Counted from the stretch's first letter, positions 43,918 through 56,272 are shown. The stretch is 64,000 nucleotides of DNA from Plasmopara viticola (GCA_001695595.3 MBPM02000027.1:372001-436000); one strand, 5' to 3'. Program-made: numbers and translations. The notes: generated by a model from the letters alone, not told the origin.

Positions 43918-46908
43918 TTACGTTGCCATCAACCGCTTATATTTTTGTTCGATAAGTCTGACCTCCTCGTCCTCAGAATCTGACAAGCAGTATCCCGAAA
44001 TTTCGGCTGAAAGCTTGATGCGAGGCACACAGAAACTGTGAAAATCGAGAGGTGGTGTTGTAAAGCAGCCACCGTGGTGGTCGACAAAACCCCCAACCTT
44101 GCAAAGGTAATCGTCAGGCAGCAATAGCCGTTCAGCTGGTAAAATACTATTACCACTGATATCAGCAGCAGCCTCAAGAATATCGTCGACCTTTTCGTTA
44201 GCATCTGTCAAATCTGCACTGTCGTTTTTGACGGTTGCTTTATTTGTTGCTGAAAAATTCAATTCATCGATAGATAGTTTGTGAGCACGGGGGCTTGCTT
44301 TGCCATCGCCGACTTCTTGTTCGCTGCACATCTCAGCTTCAACGTTAGCACATGCTTTAATTTGTTGCGTCACCCTTAAACTGTTTGCTGAGCTTTGCGA
44401 TACTTGGCACCACGTCGAAATTTCTCCTTCAAAATCATTTTTCTTCGCGTTGGCCAGCCTGTTTTCACCATGTCGTGAAGAGCGTAGTTGCTTGACATTT
44501 CCGCTTGTACGTGATGATGATGGCGATAAAGAGTCAGCATATAAATTACTACTGATCGATGACAAGTTTAGCGAGCTTAAATGATCGACCTCGTTCTCGA
44601 CATCGTCTTTGTTGTAATCCTTCTTATCGTTATCAGGGTCACTTGAGAACGAAGAAGAGCCACCGCTAAAACGTCGAGATTTTTCGATCAATGACATATG
44701 AGAGCTTGATTTGCTATTCTCGTACTTGTTTATATCAGTTGAGGCGACAGAGACATCAGCGGCTGCTCCAGTGCTTGGATTGGTACCGACTGAGTCATAA
44801 GCTCTGTCACTTCCAGAAACGTTTCTTGGATTTCCATGATTACTGCCATGTCTTGCAACTTGCAGAAAGCAACGAAGCTGAGAAATCTGTTCCTGCATCT
44901 CATGTAACTGTTTCTGTTGGTTTTCTAGGATCTGTTGGTGTTGAATTGTCAACAACTGTTGCGATTTACAGCAGCTTCGAAAATCATAGATATTGCTACT
45001 TGCACAATCACGTTTAGCACTTTCAATGTTATTTTCCTTTTCTTCCGATGCAGACAAAATTGGTGATTTATTGTCTCGCGTCGCGTCGTACTGGTCTTCA
45101 CCACTAACTGTTGTAACTAGCATTTCCTCACCTTTTCCTAGATCATTTTGCGCGAATAAAGCTGCCTTTTTACATATTTCCAATCCTTGACCCCGAGCAT
45201 TCGCATCTTGCAAAATACTCTTACGAAGAGCATTAGCTGAAATCGTCCAGCCACTCGTTGAATTTCCCTTTTCTTCTTCACTGGCACTAACTGACGTAGC
45301 ATCGAAGGGTTTCGATGAAGAATCTCGAAGGTTCTTCTCACCCTTTTCAGGAGATTGATTTTGATCTGAGTCTTCGACTCCTGTTGAAAGCAACGCTGCG
45401 GGAATTTTCGCTTGTCGCTTAGCTTCTTCCCACTCAATTGATGTAGCAGAAGTCAGAATAAATTCTACGTCACTTGAAAACTTAGAGACGCCTACAAAGC
45501 AAGACCGACGATAGGAAAAGAGCTCGATTGGAAGTGACGTGGCTGGAGAAGACATAAATTCTGAAAAGCTGCACTCAAAGAAACGTGGCAGTGAGTTAAT
45601 CACAACACCGCACTCAGAATCATTGGCGGAATACAACGCTACCAAAAACGTGTTTTTGTTAGGACCCACACGTTCTTTAATTGTCTCGGACATTAAGTAG
45701 CCAATGCATGCAAAGTACAAGAACGGATCAGCTAATTGCCGTCGCGCTTTTCCTTCGTCCCAAGCGTCATCAATTTGAATTCCGTAAACCCAAATCCCGA
45801 CAACGGGATGCTGCAAAACGAGAGGGTCGACTTTCAAAAGTGGCACCGCTTTACGTGTTCGGTCAAGGGTGAGGTATCCTGACCGCAAATTTCCTGAGCT
45901 GGCATTAAATTCGCGCTTTGCTAAGCTTGCAGCCAGTGGAGTCATAAATAACGGTAAGTTTCGCACAAGCGTAAATTTGAACAACACTGAAGAGCTCGCG
46001 CATTCGAGCTGAAAATCCAATTGTGCAGCATGCGGTGACGAACGAAACACGAAAAGCTTCAGCTGCAACTTTGAAGAGACACTGTCAGTGTACTCGTCGC
46101 GATAACTATTTTGAGCCGCTTTTATAGTACGCACGTACTTTTCCAACAAAAGCTTTGAACTGTTCCCATTTTCTTTCAAGCACACAGGTACACACCACGT
46201 ACCGGCACCTTTCGCGTCCTTCGACTCCACCTGCACTCCTTGAAAAAGCACCTTTTTCTCTTTTATCGACGGCATATCACCATAAGCATAGCACAACGCA
46301 TTGCAACTGCCGTGTTCGCCCGTTTTTTCACCGTACAGCTTGTAAATTTCCTTAAGAGCTTTCGCCGACACAATAAATCGCGGCATTATTTGCTCAAGTG
46401 ACACTTCAATCGGTGCAGCTGATAGCGGTCGGCGATCCCAGAGTACAGAACGTGTCACTGGGAACTCAATAGCGTCGACATGAAGTCTTGGTACGTGTGT
46501 TGTTCTCCCCTCTCCTTCTCTTGGACCTGCGCTCCTGTTAAGAAGAGTTCGACTATTACATTTTAGCGTAGAGCGATCGTGCTGACTCATGGAAAGCTGG
46601 TTGCGGTCTGAATGCGTCGTAAAAGGACGCGACACGTCGTCATCCGTCGAGTCCGAGAAGAACGCGGAGGTTGAGAATCGACGGCGCGAGGGCCTTGTGC
46701 TACTTCCACTCAGTTTTTCTGACGTTAAAAGCCGGGCACGAGGCTTTGAATGCCCTGCTGGTGCTGAGAGAGTCTGATCGCTGTCTTGAAGTTCTTCATC
46801 CGAGTGCGCAAAGTGCCTGCGGGCATTTAAGTTGCTTGCCCGCATTGATTTAATTTTTGACCAACGGTTGCAAGCAAAGATTTGCATAATTTGGAAATAG
46901 GTAACCAT
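43918..46908 (-). CDS. STIL: STIL/Ana2-type centriole duplication protein
   Basis: Intronless, 996 aa from ATG 46908; the Met at residue 22 is an alternative start. The folded N-terminal part (about 150-520) matches the STIL N-terminal domain: SVLWDRRPLSAAPIEVSL, SGYLTLDRTRKAVPLLKVDP, HPVVGIWVYGI, TIKERVGPNKNTFLVALYS and a later FFECSF. The human protein has GYLTMDETRK, then PLVGIW, in the same order. Around residue 650 QHQQILENQQKQLHEMQEQI is a short coiled coil at the place where STIL binds Plk4 and oligomerises. The rest is Ser-rich and disordered, as in STIL. STIL recruits SAS-6 to build the cartwheel of new centrioles. The start lies only 59 bp after the COPA stop. Confidence 0.85.
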   Translation of the reverse strand: MVTYFQIMQIFACNRWSKIKSMRASNLNARRHFAHSDEELQDSDQTLSAPAGHSKPRARLLTSEKLSGSSTRPSRRRFSTSAFFSDSTDDDVSRPFTTHSDRNQLSMSQHDRSTLKCNSRTLLNRSAGPREGEGRTTHVPRLHVDAIEFPVTRSVLWDRRPLSAAPIEVSLEQIMPRFIVSAKALKEIYKLYGEKTGEHGSCNALCYAYGDMPSIKEKKVLFQGVQVESKDAKGAGTWCVPVCLKENGNSSKLLLEKYVRTIKAAQNSYRDEYTDSVSSKLQLKLFVFRSSPHAAQLDFQLECASSSVLFKFTLVRNLPLFMTPLAASLAKREFNASSGNLRSGYLTLDRTRKAVPLLKVDPLVLQHPVVGIWVYGIQIDDAWDEGKARRQLADPFLYFACIGYLMSETIKERVGPNKNTFLVALYSANDSECGVVINSLPRFFECSFSEFMSSPATSLPIELFSYRRSCFVGVSKFSSDVEFILTSATSIEWEEAKRQAKIPAALLSTGVEDSDQNQSPEKGEKNLRDSSSKPFDATSVSASEEEKGNSTSGWTISANALRKSILQDANARGQGLEICKKAALFAQNDLGKGEEMLVTTVSGEDQYDATRDNKSPILSASEEKENNIESAKRDCASSNIYDFRSCCKSQQLLTIQHQQILENQQKQLHEMQEQISQLRCFLQVARHGSNHGNPRNVSGSDRAYDSVGTNPSTGAAADVSVASTDINKYENSKSSSHMSLIEKSRRFSGGSSSFSSDPDNDKKDYNKDDVENEVDHLSSLNLSSISSNLYADSLSPSSSRTSGNVKQLRSSRHGENRLANAKKNDFEGEISTWCQVSQSSANSLRVTQQIKACANVEAEMCSEQEVGDGKASPRAHKLSIDELNFSATNKATVKNDSADLTDANEKVDDILEAAADISGNSILPAERLLLPDDYLCKVGGFVDHHGGCFTTPPLDFHSFCVPRIKLSAEISGYCLSDSEDEEVRLIEQKYKRLMAT

Positions 46909-46967
46909 TCAGATCTTGTTAAAAATCAAGCCTTCAACTACTTAAAACTACTTGCCTGTAGTGAAGA

Positions 46968-49900
46968 TTACTGAGCTGAAGTGACGACTAAACCAATTGT
47001 TTCTTCGCCAATCTTCGAGATGCCGCACACGTCACAGAGGGTGCCCTTGCTATGCTGATGATACGCGGCGCCGCAATAAGGACAACGCACATCTGGCTCA
47101 CCCAGGTAAATAGGCGTGAAATCGCGCACGTCCAGCACAAACGGCTTTGAGTCTTGATAATCAACGGCATGCTCATTGCGAGCCTCCTTTTCAGCCTTCT
47201 GCAGCACCTTGCGCGCAGTCAAACGCACCTTTTCGTGGCGCGGGTGTTGCGACACCTCTGGGATTTCAAGCAACCGCCGACAGAATGACGCCGCCGTGAT
47301 GAAATTGCCGGCTTTGAACGCGTTTGTCATGGCAATCTTTAGGGTCAGCACTAGATGCGGCAATTGCAGCTCACAGTGCGTAAAGTACGCGCTCAGTTCA
47401 ATGTTGCGCTTTGGGTTGCTCTCCAGAGGCACAGCGGCTACCTCAGAGCGGATGCGACACGCCACCAAATACTCACGGCACACTGTCAGTAAGCCCTTTA
47501 CCTTCTCAGCCTCTTCATTTGAGTCTACAGCCAGAAATGGAATTGAATATAGGATTGATTGGCAGTGCGCCTTCACGTCATCAAATTTAGCACCAGTAAA
47601 CGAGCGGTACGCGAGCTTGAGCTCCTCAACGAGAGCAGCAAACGATACGGCCACTGCAGGCTGACTCGAATCATTGCGCTGGAGCCACGCGTGCAGCGGC
47701 GGACAATTGCCTTGTGTAGGCAAAGACGCTGTTCCACCCGAAAAGACCTGTAGGAACACAGGCTTGAGAGGCTCAAAATTAATGACACCGATCTGGCGAT
47801 GCAGCAACTGCATGGCAGTCTGAAACGAACCAGCAGCCACGTGATCAGCAGCCAGGGACGAGTTGCGGACCCACTGCACTGCAAGACTCGTACCAGCCGT
47901 AGGAGCTGCCACAAAGCCAGCGTCCGTGCTAAGACCAGCAAAGTCGTTTTCCAAATTGTGTGCGTCCATGTCTAACGACTGGTCTTCCATCGTTAGCGAG
48001 TCATCCAGGTCAAGGTCACCGTCCATTTCCATATCCCACGCATCTCCGGCAGCATCCATTGCCAAATCAATGGACGACTTGCGCGTCGAACGCTCCCCAG
48101 CCGAGCTGCGAACTGTCTCCTGCTGCTGTGGCTGCAGACTGCGCTCAGCTTCGCGCTTCTCAGCAGCAATTGCGTGATCTTGGATCGTAGGCTCATTAAT
48201 TTCCACAAGCGCCCAATTGTCATTTTCAAGGCGACTTACACACGGAGGTGGAGACAGCAACGTCGGGTTTGGAAGCATCTCGCGCGCAAGAAAGGCATCG
48301 ACATCAAAGTCAGAGTTTGACTCTTGTAAAAGTGCCCGTAGCCGCTCTACATGGTCATGAAGGCCGTGCGTAGCAGCAGTCAAAAGCGCCAGACCAAACT
48401 GGCCGGCGGCTTCTAGCGTCGACACGCGAACCTCGACGTCGCCAAGGTATAAGGCATTGTGAAAGCGCCCCATTATGTCATTGCGCACCTCAGCGATTTT
48501 CAGCATCTTTACAAGCTTGTCGCGATTTCCAGTGACAAGGTAAAGAAAACTCAGACGCTCAAAGTTTTTCGTGCGCTGATACGCCATCTCCACGACCTGA
48601 ATGTTACCCTGACGAAGCGCCTCGACACCCAATTGGTACCAGCACTGGTTGTCATCCAGCTCATACGCTGAATTTAGAGCCACCTCCAGGTTTCCGCATG
48701 AGATTGCAAGCTTAAAGCGAGTCTTTTCGTCGTTCACAAAATGTAGCGCGACCTCCGGGTACCCTTTCTTCGTTAAATAAAAAATAATAGCTTGGCCACA
48801 GAGTCTCGAGTGTCGAACCATGCGCATCACCTCAGTGTAGTTTTTTTTGTTTAATGCAATCTTGAACTCGCACTCTGTCAAGTCCACGGCCATCGTACGC
48901 ATTTTGGCTTCACGGTCGAGACAATATAGTTTTGAACCGTCCAAGTGAGTCAAGTACACGGGCACGTCCAAAGTACGAATGATGCCGGCATCGCCATTCG
49001 TCAGCGAGTATTTAATGTGGTTAAGCGTCGTATAGACAAAAATCTCGGTAAGAGAGTTCGCCCAGATACCGCTCTTGATCCGTACCGATTCCGTGATTGT
49101 GCTTAAATGAGCAAGCTGCTTGTCTGCTAATACAATCGAATGCTTGCTGATTAAAGCCACGTATTCGTAGTTTGGGCTCCAAACAACATACTTTACGCGT
49201 GGAGCCTGTACATCAGCCAGTACGCGACGACTCTGCGTCTCGTAAAGCACCATTTTGTCGTCAATGTGAAGAAGCACACGGCCAACCACACCACCAAAAA
49301 ACAGGCCGTCGGCCGTGCCGTTGGGCGGTGTGATCTTTTTGGTCACTTCATTTTGAAAATTTCTGATAATAATATGGCGCGATTTGTCCAAGACAGCAAA
49401 TCGATTACGAGCTACAAATACAGCATAAAGACCGGGGCCACGGCTTGACTCAGATGTGTCACCACCTGAACCATGAGTAAAAGTTACGAGCTCGTACGAG
49501 CCACCATCGGTGTCACTTGTCACTAATACGCTGTGAGTACTCGAGTTCTGGTCATACGGATTGTAATTCATATAACGCGGGAAATTATTCATACCCGTCC
49601 CGGTTGTCCCTGCGCGACGTACAGCAGCGACTGGCACGTCGCTGCCATCAACAAACGAGTACATGCGTATATAGCGCTCTTTTGCGTAGTATGCGCGACC
49701 TTCATAGATATCCATAGCTGGACGTTCACGCTCGAGCTTAAAAACAATCATACCCGAGTCGTGGCCAGCAGCCAGTAAATTCTGTGTAGGGTGGGCTGAT
49801 AGCATCCAGAATCGGTCGTTCTCGCGACGAAACGTCTGCAAACCCATGCGCTTCGAGATATCCCAGACACGAATAGAGCGGTCTTCGCTGTTCGAAATTA

Positions 49901-50714
49901 TAAGCTCGTGGCGTGGATGAAACAATACACACGAGATATTGTTCGTGTGGCCACGCATCGTATCGACCTCCCACGCCTTTGTCTCGTTCATGCGCCAAAG
50001 TTTTACCTGACGATCATCAGCACCAGAGACAATAAGAGGCAGTGTTGGATGGAAGCTTGCCCAGTTCACACCTCGGTCGTGACCTTCGAGCACATACTTG
50101 ACGATTGCATCACTGGCACCAAAGATATCATGATTATTCGAGCGAGATGGGGGAGGACCTACCATGTCATCCATGGCAGTGGGAGCTCCCCGCACAGTCT
50201 TTTTGCGAAGGCCAGTGGTATCCCAAACTCGTACGGTCTGATCCAACGAGGCCGAAACAATGAGGTCATCTTTGGGATGGAATTGAGCGCACATGACGTA
50301 GTGATTGTGGCCCGTGAGAATCGAAACACAGGAGCGCGACTGCCAATTCCAAATACGAATAGTTTGGTCGTCACTACAGCTAAGAATCCACGGATATTCG
50401 TGGTGAAATTGCACGGTACGAATGTAGTCCAAGTGGCCCAGAAGCGTGAATAGGCAGCGACGTAGCTTGTAGTCCCATACTTTAAGCTTGTAATCGTCAC
50501 CACCTGACACAAATAGCGGCTGTGTGCGGTGGAAGTCCACGCCGCGTACGGGTCCATCATGCTCATCAAAGCGGTCGAGCAGTGTACCCATGCGGTAATC
50601 CCAGAGCTGAATTACACCATTGTGAAGCGACGTAAGGATCCATGGCCGACTTACGTGAAACGCCAAGCCTTTGACGCGATTGCTCTTGGACTCAAATTTA
50701 GTCAGCATTGGCAT
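46968..50714 (-). CDS. COPA: Coatomer subunit alpha (COPI)
   Basis: Intronless ORF of 1248 aa, the normal size. It starts MLTKFESKSNRVKGLAFH and runs into six or seven WD40 repeats with clear WD ends (IQLWDYRMG, LKVWDYKLRRC, IRIWNWQSRSC, VRVWDTTG, VKLWRMNE, IRVWDISKRMG). A second propeller and an alpha-solenoid follow (FYLTKKGYPEVALHFVND, ISCGNLEVALNSAYELD). The C-terminal COPI-alpha domain ends with a zinc-like CPYCGAAYH and CDVCG. The alpha subunit scaffolds the COPI coat and reads KKxx signals on Golgi-to-ER cargo. It is followed after 59 bp by STIL on the same strand. Confidence 0.98.
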   Translation of the reverse strand: MPMLTKFESKSNRVKGLAFHVSRPWILTSLHNGVIQLWDYRMGTLLDRFDEHDGPVRGVDFHRTQPLFVSGGDDYKLKVWDYKLRRCLFTLLGHLDYIRTVQFHHEYPWILSCSDDQTIRIWNWQSRSCVSILTGHNHYVMCAQFHPKDDLIVSASLDQTVRVWDTTGLRKKTVRGAPTAMDDMVGPPPSRSNNHDIFGASDAIVKYVLEGHDRGVNWASFHPTLPLIVSGADDRQVKLWRMNETKAWEVDTMRGHTNNISCVLFHPRHELIISNSEDRSIRVWDISKRMGLQTFRRENDRFWMLSAHPTQNLLAAGHDSGMIVFKLERERPAMDIYEGRAYYAKERYIRMYSFVDGSDVPVAAVRRAGTTGTGMNNFPRYMNYNPYDQNSSTHSVLVTSDTDGGSYELVTFTHGSGGDTSESSRGPGLYAVFVARNRFAVLDKSRHIIIRNFQNEVTKKITPPNGTADGLFFGGVVGRVLLHIDDKMVLYETQSRRVLADVQAPRVKYVVWSPNYEYVALISKHSIVLADKQLAHLSTITESVRIKSGIWANSLTEIFVYTTLNHIKYSLTNGDAGIIRTLDVPVYLTHLDGSKLYCLDREAKMRTMAVDLTECEFKIALNKKNYTEVMRMVRHSRLCGQAIIFYLTKKGYPEVALHFVNDEKTRFKLAISCGNLEVALNSAYELDDNQCWYQLGVEALRQGNIQVVEMAYQRTKNFERLSFLYLVTGNRDKLVKMLKIAEVRNDIMGRFHNALYLGDVEVRVSTLEAAGQFGLALLTAATHGLHDHVERLRALLQESNSDFDVDAFLAREMLPNPTLLSPPPCVSRLENDNWALVEINEPTIQDHAIAAEKREAERSLQPQQQETVRSSAGERSTRKSSIDLAMDAAGDAWDMEMDGDLDLDDSLTMEDQSLDMDAHNLENDFAGLSTDAGFVAAPTAGTSLAVQWVRNSSLAADHVAAGSFQTAMQLLHRQIGVINFEPLKPVFLQVFSGGTASLPTQGNCPPLHAWLQRNDSSQPAVAVSFAALVEELKLAYRSFTGAKFDDVKAHCQSILYSIPFLAVDSNEEAEKVKGLLTVCREYLVACRIRSEVAAVPLESNPKRNIELSAYFTHCELQLPHLVLTLKIAMTNAFKAGNFITAASFCRRLLEIPEVSQHPRHEKVRLTARKVLQKAEKEARNEHAVDYQDSKPFVLDVRDFTPIYLGEPDVRCPYCGAAYHQHSKGTLCDVCGISKIGEETIGLVVTSAQ

Positions 50715-53700
50715 CAGCCGCCAGCCCAGAAACTCAAGATCTGCTAAGTTTTGGATAAGGGGGTTATAGCTACGTGGCAGCTGTATTAAGCGGTATCGGA
50801 TTGGTAGAATATAATTTACTTGACTCGATTCAACAAATCAAAAGGTTTTTGTGAAAACTCACTCTTTGATTCCATTACGTGAATACTCAAGGTTCTTTAC
50901 GAAAAAAATTGCGTTGTAACGGAAGCGTTGACATACTTTTTGTCGAAACTTTGTCCATGCGCCTTGATGTTCGCCATCGCAAAGTTCAGTCATTCATAAA
51001 AATGCATGCATTTAATGGGAAGAAAGCTTGTAAGAAAAAGATACTTAGTTTCTCGGCCAGATGGCACGTGTCGCTGAATAATTTCGCTAATTTACACGAG
51101 ACCGTATTTCATTACATAGCCCTCGGGTCGGCTAGACGCAAAGAGTAAGCAGCGAATTGAGTGCCTCGTCGACGGACCCTGTTAAATTAAAATATAATCT
51201 TTTCACTTCATCAAGCAAAATTACATCGTCTTTGCAGCACTTTGCCTCATCATCGAAAACCTCGATTGAATATAATGTTGCCCACTTTAGTGTTGAGGAA
51301 CGTGAGATTGCCGCACGTATAGAAATTGTGCCTCTAATACTTATATTGCCTCTTCTATTGGCTAGCAAGTCCTGCCTTTATCACCACTCATTGGCTGACA
51401 ATCGCACCGTGACAGATAGTTTCAAGAATCGTGTCTTGCACCACAATGGTCTTATCTCAAAACTCCGCTAATAACGACTGATCGAAAACCACTGAAATAA
51501 TTTGGAGAAGAAACTGCCAATGAAGACTGACTTGTAGCTGAACGGCAGCCTTTCAACAGACCTATTCATTCCCGTCGGCAATTGACAGGCATACTTATCG
51601 AGCAGTGCTTATTGTCGAATACTTCACAAGAAGGACAGTGTATCGATAGAAATGCTGTGAGCGTCTGCATAGTATATTTACTAAGCAGCTTCGTCATGTT
51701 CATAATTTGTTCATCTTAACAAAGTAAACACACTGGGTTCAAGTACACTTTCTTCCCGACCTCTTTACTCAAAAGCGTTCTGTGTATCAGACATTGTGGT
51801 AGTGATACTCAGAAACTAATACAGTAGACAAAATGAGCCACAAAGCTCATTCCAACTTCCATGCTTTAGGTCAATCGACTACCTTTAAAGTGCATCGTTG
51901 GGGCATAACTGAGACATGAACCAAGCTCACAATGTCCTTTTACCACGCGACATATCAGCTTAATCACATTATGCTGTCAGACGATCACACGTTCGATCAT
52001 AGAGCACACTCGCGCACCGGTGTACGAGTAAAGCAGTACTAGTGGTACAGTTGTGCTAAAACTCAATACAACTGGCTGCGCTGAATAGTGAGATTGCAGA
52101 CGAGAGAGTATTGCAGGGCATAAGTGTAGAGCTATTGCTGACCTAACTTTGGCAGCTAAATGCATACTCGTCGTCAAATGCGAGATTACTGTCGTGCTAT
52201 GATCGGTGTCCCGAAACAACACGCCTCTAAGAGATCAGCTTCCGCAGATGTCGCCGGGGTCCGTTAAATGAGCTCTGCTCGTGGCTCAGCGTATCGGGAA
52301 GAAATGCAATCTTGTCGAAATTGCTGATCACATGATTGAAAGCGAACACGGGACATGACTTTGTAATGCAAATAAATTCTTAAGCTCTTAAAAGCTCCTT
52401 AGAAGTGTATACTTCACAAAATACTGGGTTTAAGGCTAGCGATACGTCGTGCAAGAATGCTCTCAGCTTGATATTAGCGCTAGCTTGCATTTTCAAAACG
52501 GAACAAGGAGAACGATGTATCAGCATCATGTGGCATACTGCGTGCTCTCAATTTAAAGTCACCCACCATTGGTGTTTTGCAAACGCAACTTTACAGCTCC
52601 GATATTACAGACCCTATCTGGTAGGGTCCTGTGCCTCGACTACGCAGTCGCATTGCTCCGCTCGCAACTTACTTGACTCACACCACAACATTCTTAGATA
52701 TGATTCATTTCAGCTAATAAATATGCCTTCCTCAACTATGCCTACTTGCTCGCTAAGTAAGTATTTTCGATTTAGGACAATTTACTTTAGGATTAATTTT
52801 GCTTTAGATTAGTGCGCTGCTGCTTTGAAATCGTCAACTTTGTCTGTCACAGCGACTTTATAGAACATCTAATCAATTGGTCAACAAAGACGAAGATACC
52901 CGTATCGCCTGTCGAATCTTTCGGCAAACCTAACAGATTTAATCAAAAGTGAAGCCGGCAGTGTATTTATATGCTTTTTTTTAAAATGATGCATTAGTAC
53001 TAAGCGAGGTTCTCATCTATATTTGGACTTCACACGTGCACATGTATGTGCCGACAGCTTAGGTGGCCAGTAGTGTCATGGTCTTGAGCGAGACGCCCAA
53101 CTAAATCTATTGGCATGTCTTTGAAAGGCACAATTACACTGATTATCGGTAGTACAAATCGACTTCACTGTATAAAATTAGCGGATTCATGCCTTGCTCA
53201 CATCTCGATCCGCACGACCTTTTAAGTGAGCAAATTTTTAAGCTAGCTTCTTGTTCGTAAACGAGAATCATGCTTTTTTGCGTCGCTGTTATAGCCGCAA
53301 AATGGTGCTGGAGCGTAAGGTTTGCGCAAATTCTTGCTTATTTGACAATGAGCGACCCAAATTCCGAGTTTTTGGTGTGCCAGATACTGTGATTTGCTGC
53401 AGCACTAATCTTTTCGGTACGGCATCACCGTACCAATCGATGTCTAAATTATATTTACCGATGCCAAGCCACGCACTCGGATCAGCTTGCCAATGATATC
53501 ATCTTACCTAAAGCAAGATACGTATGCGTCGTGTGATGATGCCCTGTTGCTAAAAAGTTTGGCTTTTGTAGGTCTTTCATGAATACGACGTCATTGAGAA
53601 TACTAAGCTTACCCGCCATATCAATTTCTGTAACAAGGGTATCGTAAAGAATGGCAATTCGTTCTGCCTGCCTGAAGCCATACAACATTTATTTAGTTCA

Positions 53701-56272
53701 AGTGCGACATCGTAAGCACAAATCACAACAAGAAAACAAAAGCGCCCGTCTTTTGGCTGCATACGTGAAGAAGAATCCCGATGCGCTCTTGCTTGTCTGT
53801 CTCTGCACAATTAATCTTAAAGACACCATGCTTTGTCTCCAATTTTCACATCGATTTTTCCTCACTGTCAACATGTTTATGGCAGCTTCAATGGTAAGTG
53901 CCTATTCGTCGCATAAACGTTTAATTCTACATGCGACGAGCAGCACCTTTAGACTCTGTAATGCACTGTATGACCCACTTGCGGATTACTGATATCAACA
54001 GCAAACCACCCTCGAACAGACGAAACACTGGAAAGTACTTATAACACACTGCGAATCAAGCATTTTCGGACTTTACATCATTTTGTTTAGAGGGTCAAGA
54101 CACACAGACGTTCTACTGCTTATCAAACTTTAAAACACGACAACTTGTGTAAGTGTATAAGTGAGGAAGAAACTAAAAAAGCCTTTCCATCTCAGGTACC
54201 ATTTTAAAGATTGGCTAAACCTGACCTAGCAAAACACTAAGTGGACGTGATTAGCAGGGCGTAGGACGAGATTGCACCCGCCGATGATAACAATAGAAGT
54301 TTGTATATTCTTAATGTGTAAGACGAAGCAGCAAGAGCGATAAAATATCAATACACTTTAGGTAAAATGAGAAAGTATGACAACTACCACGAAACATTGA
54401 CTTGGAGGTCCGAGGATTGGTTTGAACCAGCGACAATTAAAGACGATGTCGACACACCTAACACTCTCTGAAGTGTCTATAAATCATGCAGATTTTCATT
54501 ACTTTGAGTCCCATATGCATTCTGAGGCACTTCAACATCTGTTCGAGCCAAAATTGTTGCACTTACTCGTGTTGTCCGGTACTCAAGGCTCCGCCGTATT
54601 GACGTAAGGTTAAGAAGTCAACAATAGTTGAATTGTGTTCTTTAATCGACCCGAATCTGTGGCTCGAGTTGTTAGTCGCTCTGCCCAAGACCGAAAGGTG
54701 CCAAGTTTGATACCCATCGGATTCAAATGAAAGCAGCCGGACAAAGGTCACCAAAGTGAGCGACCATCGCACCCAATTAGGCGTGCAAGAATTGGGTTGT
54801 TGGATGCCCTACGAATAAATAAAGCCCCATAGCGTAATGAGGGGTACAAAACTTGGTATGGGTTGGACAGCTACCAGCATTCCGCATTATATACAGTCTA
54901 GTCCTGGTGCGTGGGATCCGGTAGATAAAATCTCTACGCAAGCGGCCAAGTTTGAAGTCTACAGTGACTTTTCGATACAGTGCGAACATCTTGCGCTGAG
55001 ACGCGCGACAACCCATCTGACTATTAAGTTCATAGGTTACATGTCTAAAAGCATTTGTCTCCTCTACAAGTCTTCAAAGGTCTAATGTCGATTCAAAACG
55101 TTGTGTCCTTGCTTTCGGGTCCAGCTCTGAGAGCTATCTCAAAAGCGCTCTCTTGGTTACGCGAAAGTTTCTGCTTCTCATATAGAGATCAAAAGGTCGG
55201 GATAGAAACAGCGCTCTTTGACTGCGACGACGAGCGGCACTTCCATGTAGGTTGTGTAGTGAAGCAAATGCACCTTCACGGGCATCAAGAGCTTCTTATG
55301 AGATGGTTCGAAAAACGCGCTTCACACAATTTGCGAAATTGTTGGCTGGTCATCAATGTGATCAAATCAACCTTTCGTGTATAAATACAAGTTCATTCAC
55401 ATTTTCGTGACTTGAAGCCGAGGTAAAGATGACTTTCCCTAAACAGGAGCCTTGCAAGATGGCGGATTTCGGCGCATCATACCGATTTGCTTACTTAGAC
55501 GTTCGAAACTTATTAAAGTCGCTTTTCAAAAATTAGAGGTAGCGCAATAATGTATTATATTGAAACAAGTCTCTTAACTGTATTGTATTCCAGACTTTGA
55601 TTCCTCATGATCGAAAATAGAAAATTCTCGATCGCCAATAAATGTCACATCTTTCTGCGCGTCTCGTCTGTGCATAGTGCTGTGTGACCCCTATACTACC
55701 GATGTTATCTACGTAGTCATATACCGGCTTGTGAGGCACAACGTAAGCTGTGATGCGGTGAATTTTCACCTGATGGTCGTCGCCACTAGATAGTTGAGGC
55801 TTCTCCTCAGAATTTTAAGCTGCTTCAAGAGTTATGCGGCTTCGAAATTGAGGACAGTACCAGATAATTGTAAAGTAGGTAATTGGTACTTTTTAGCACA
55901 TACCACTAAAGTATGGAATCCGTAGCAAAGATCATAATATTGTATATACATCATCTATACAAATCTGTAGCAAAATGCAAAATTTGAATGAGTCGCTACA
56001 AATCTACTTAGAAAATCAGAAAATTGTGGCACCCACATTAAAGCAAGCAATTTAGTCTATTCATACCTCATTTGCAGATTTGTGAGCCAATGCGTCTGTT
56101 TTGCAGCAAAAACCTGCTTCTTGCATGGCATATGCATTTAATTTGTATTCACCATCACTCCTCTCTCTTCGACCAATGAGCGCCCAGAATTAATTTAGCG
56201 GAAGCGAAAAGCATACAAGCAGCGCGCAGATCTCCCTCCCACTTCTTTGTTCCATATCTCACGCTCTCGGCT
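50715..56272. other. 5.5-kb stretch without a recognisable gene
   Basis: The first 200 bp should hold the COPA promoter and the last 200 bp the ORMDL promoter. Between them are only ORFs below 140 codons in all frames. The minus-strand 53482-53688 ORF (AGKLSILNDVVFMKDLQKP) faintly resembles the pre-integrase part of Ty1/Copia pol, where VLFVKDLQKNLLS-like text is usual, but this is too weak to call. The 109-codon ORF at 55055-55384 and the 135-codon ORF at 52405-52812 match nothing I know. Confidence 0.45.

Noticed and set aside
53482..53688. Ty1/Copia fragment
   Set aside because: Only one short VVFMKDLQKP-like stretch supports it; flanking frames show no further pol motifs.
50715..56272. 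Secreted effector genes (RXLR or CRN)
   Set aside because: No ORF here or elsewhere in the window joins a signal peptide to an RXLR-EER or LFLAK motif.
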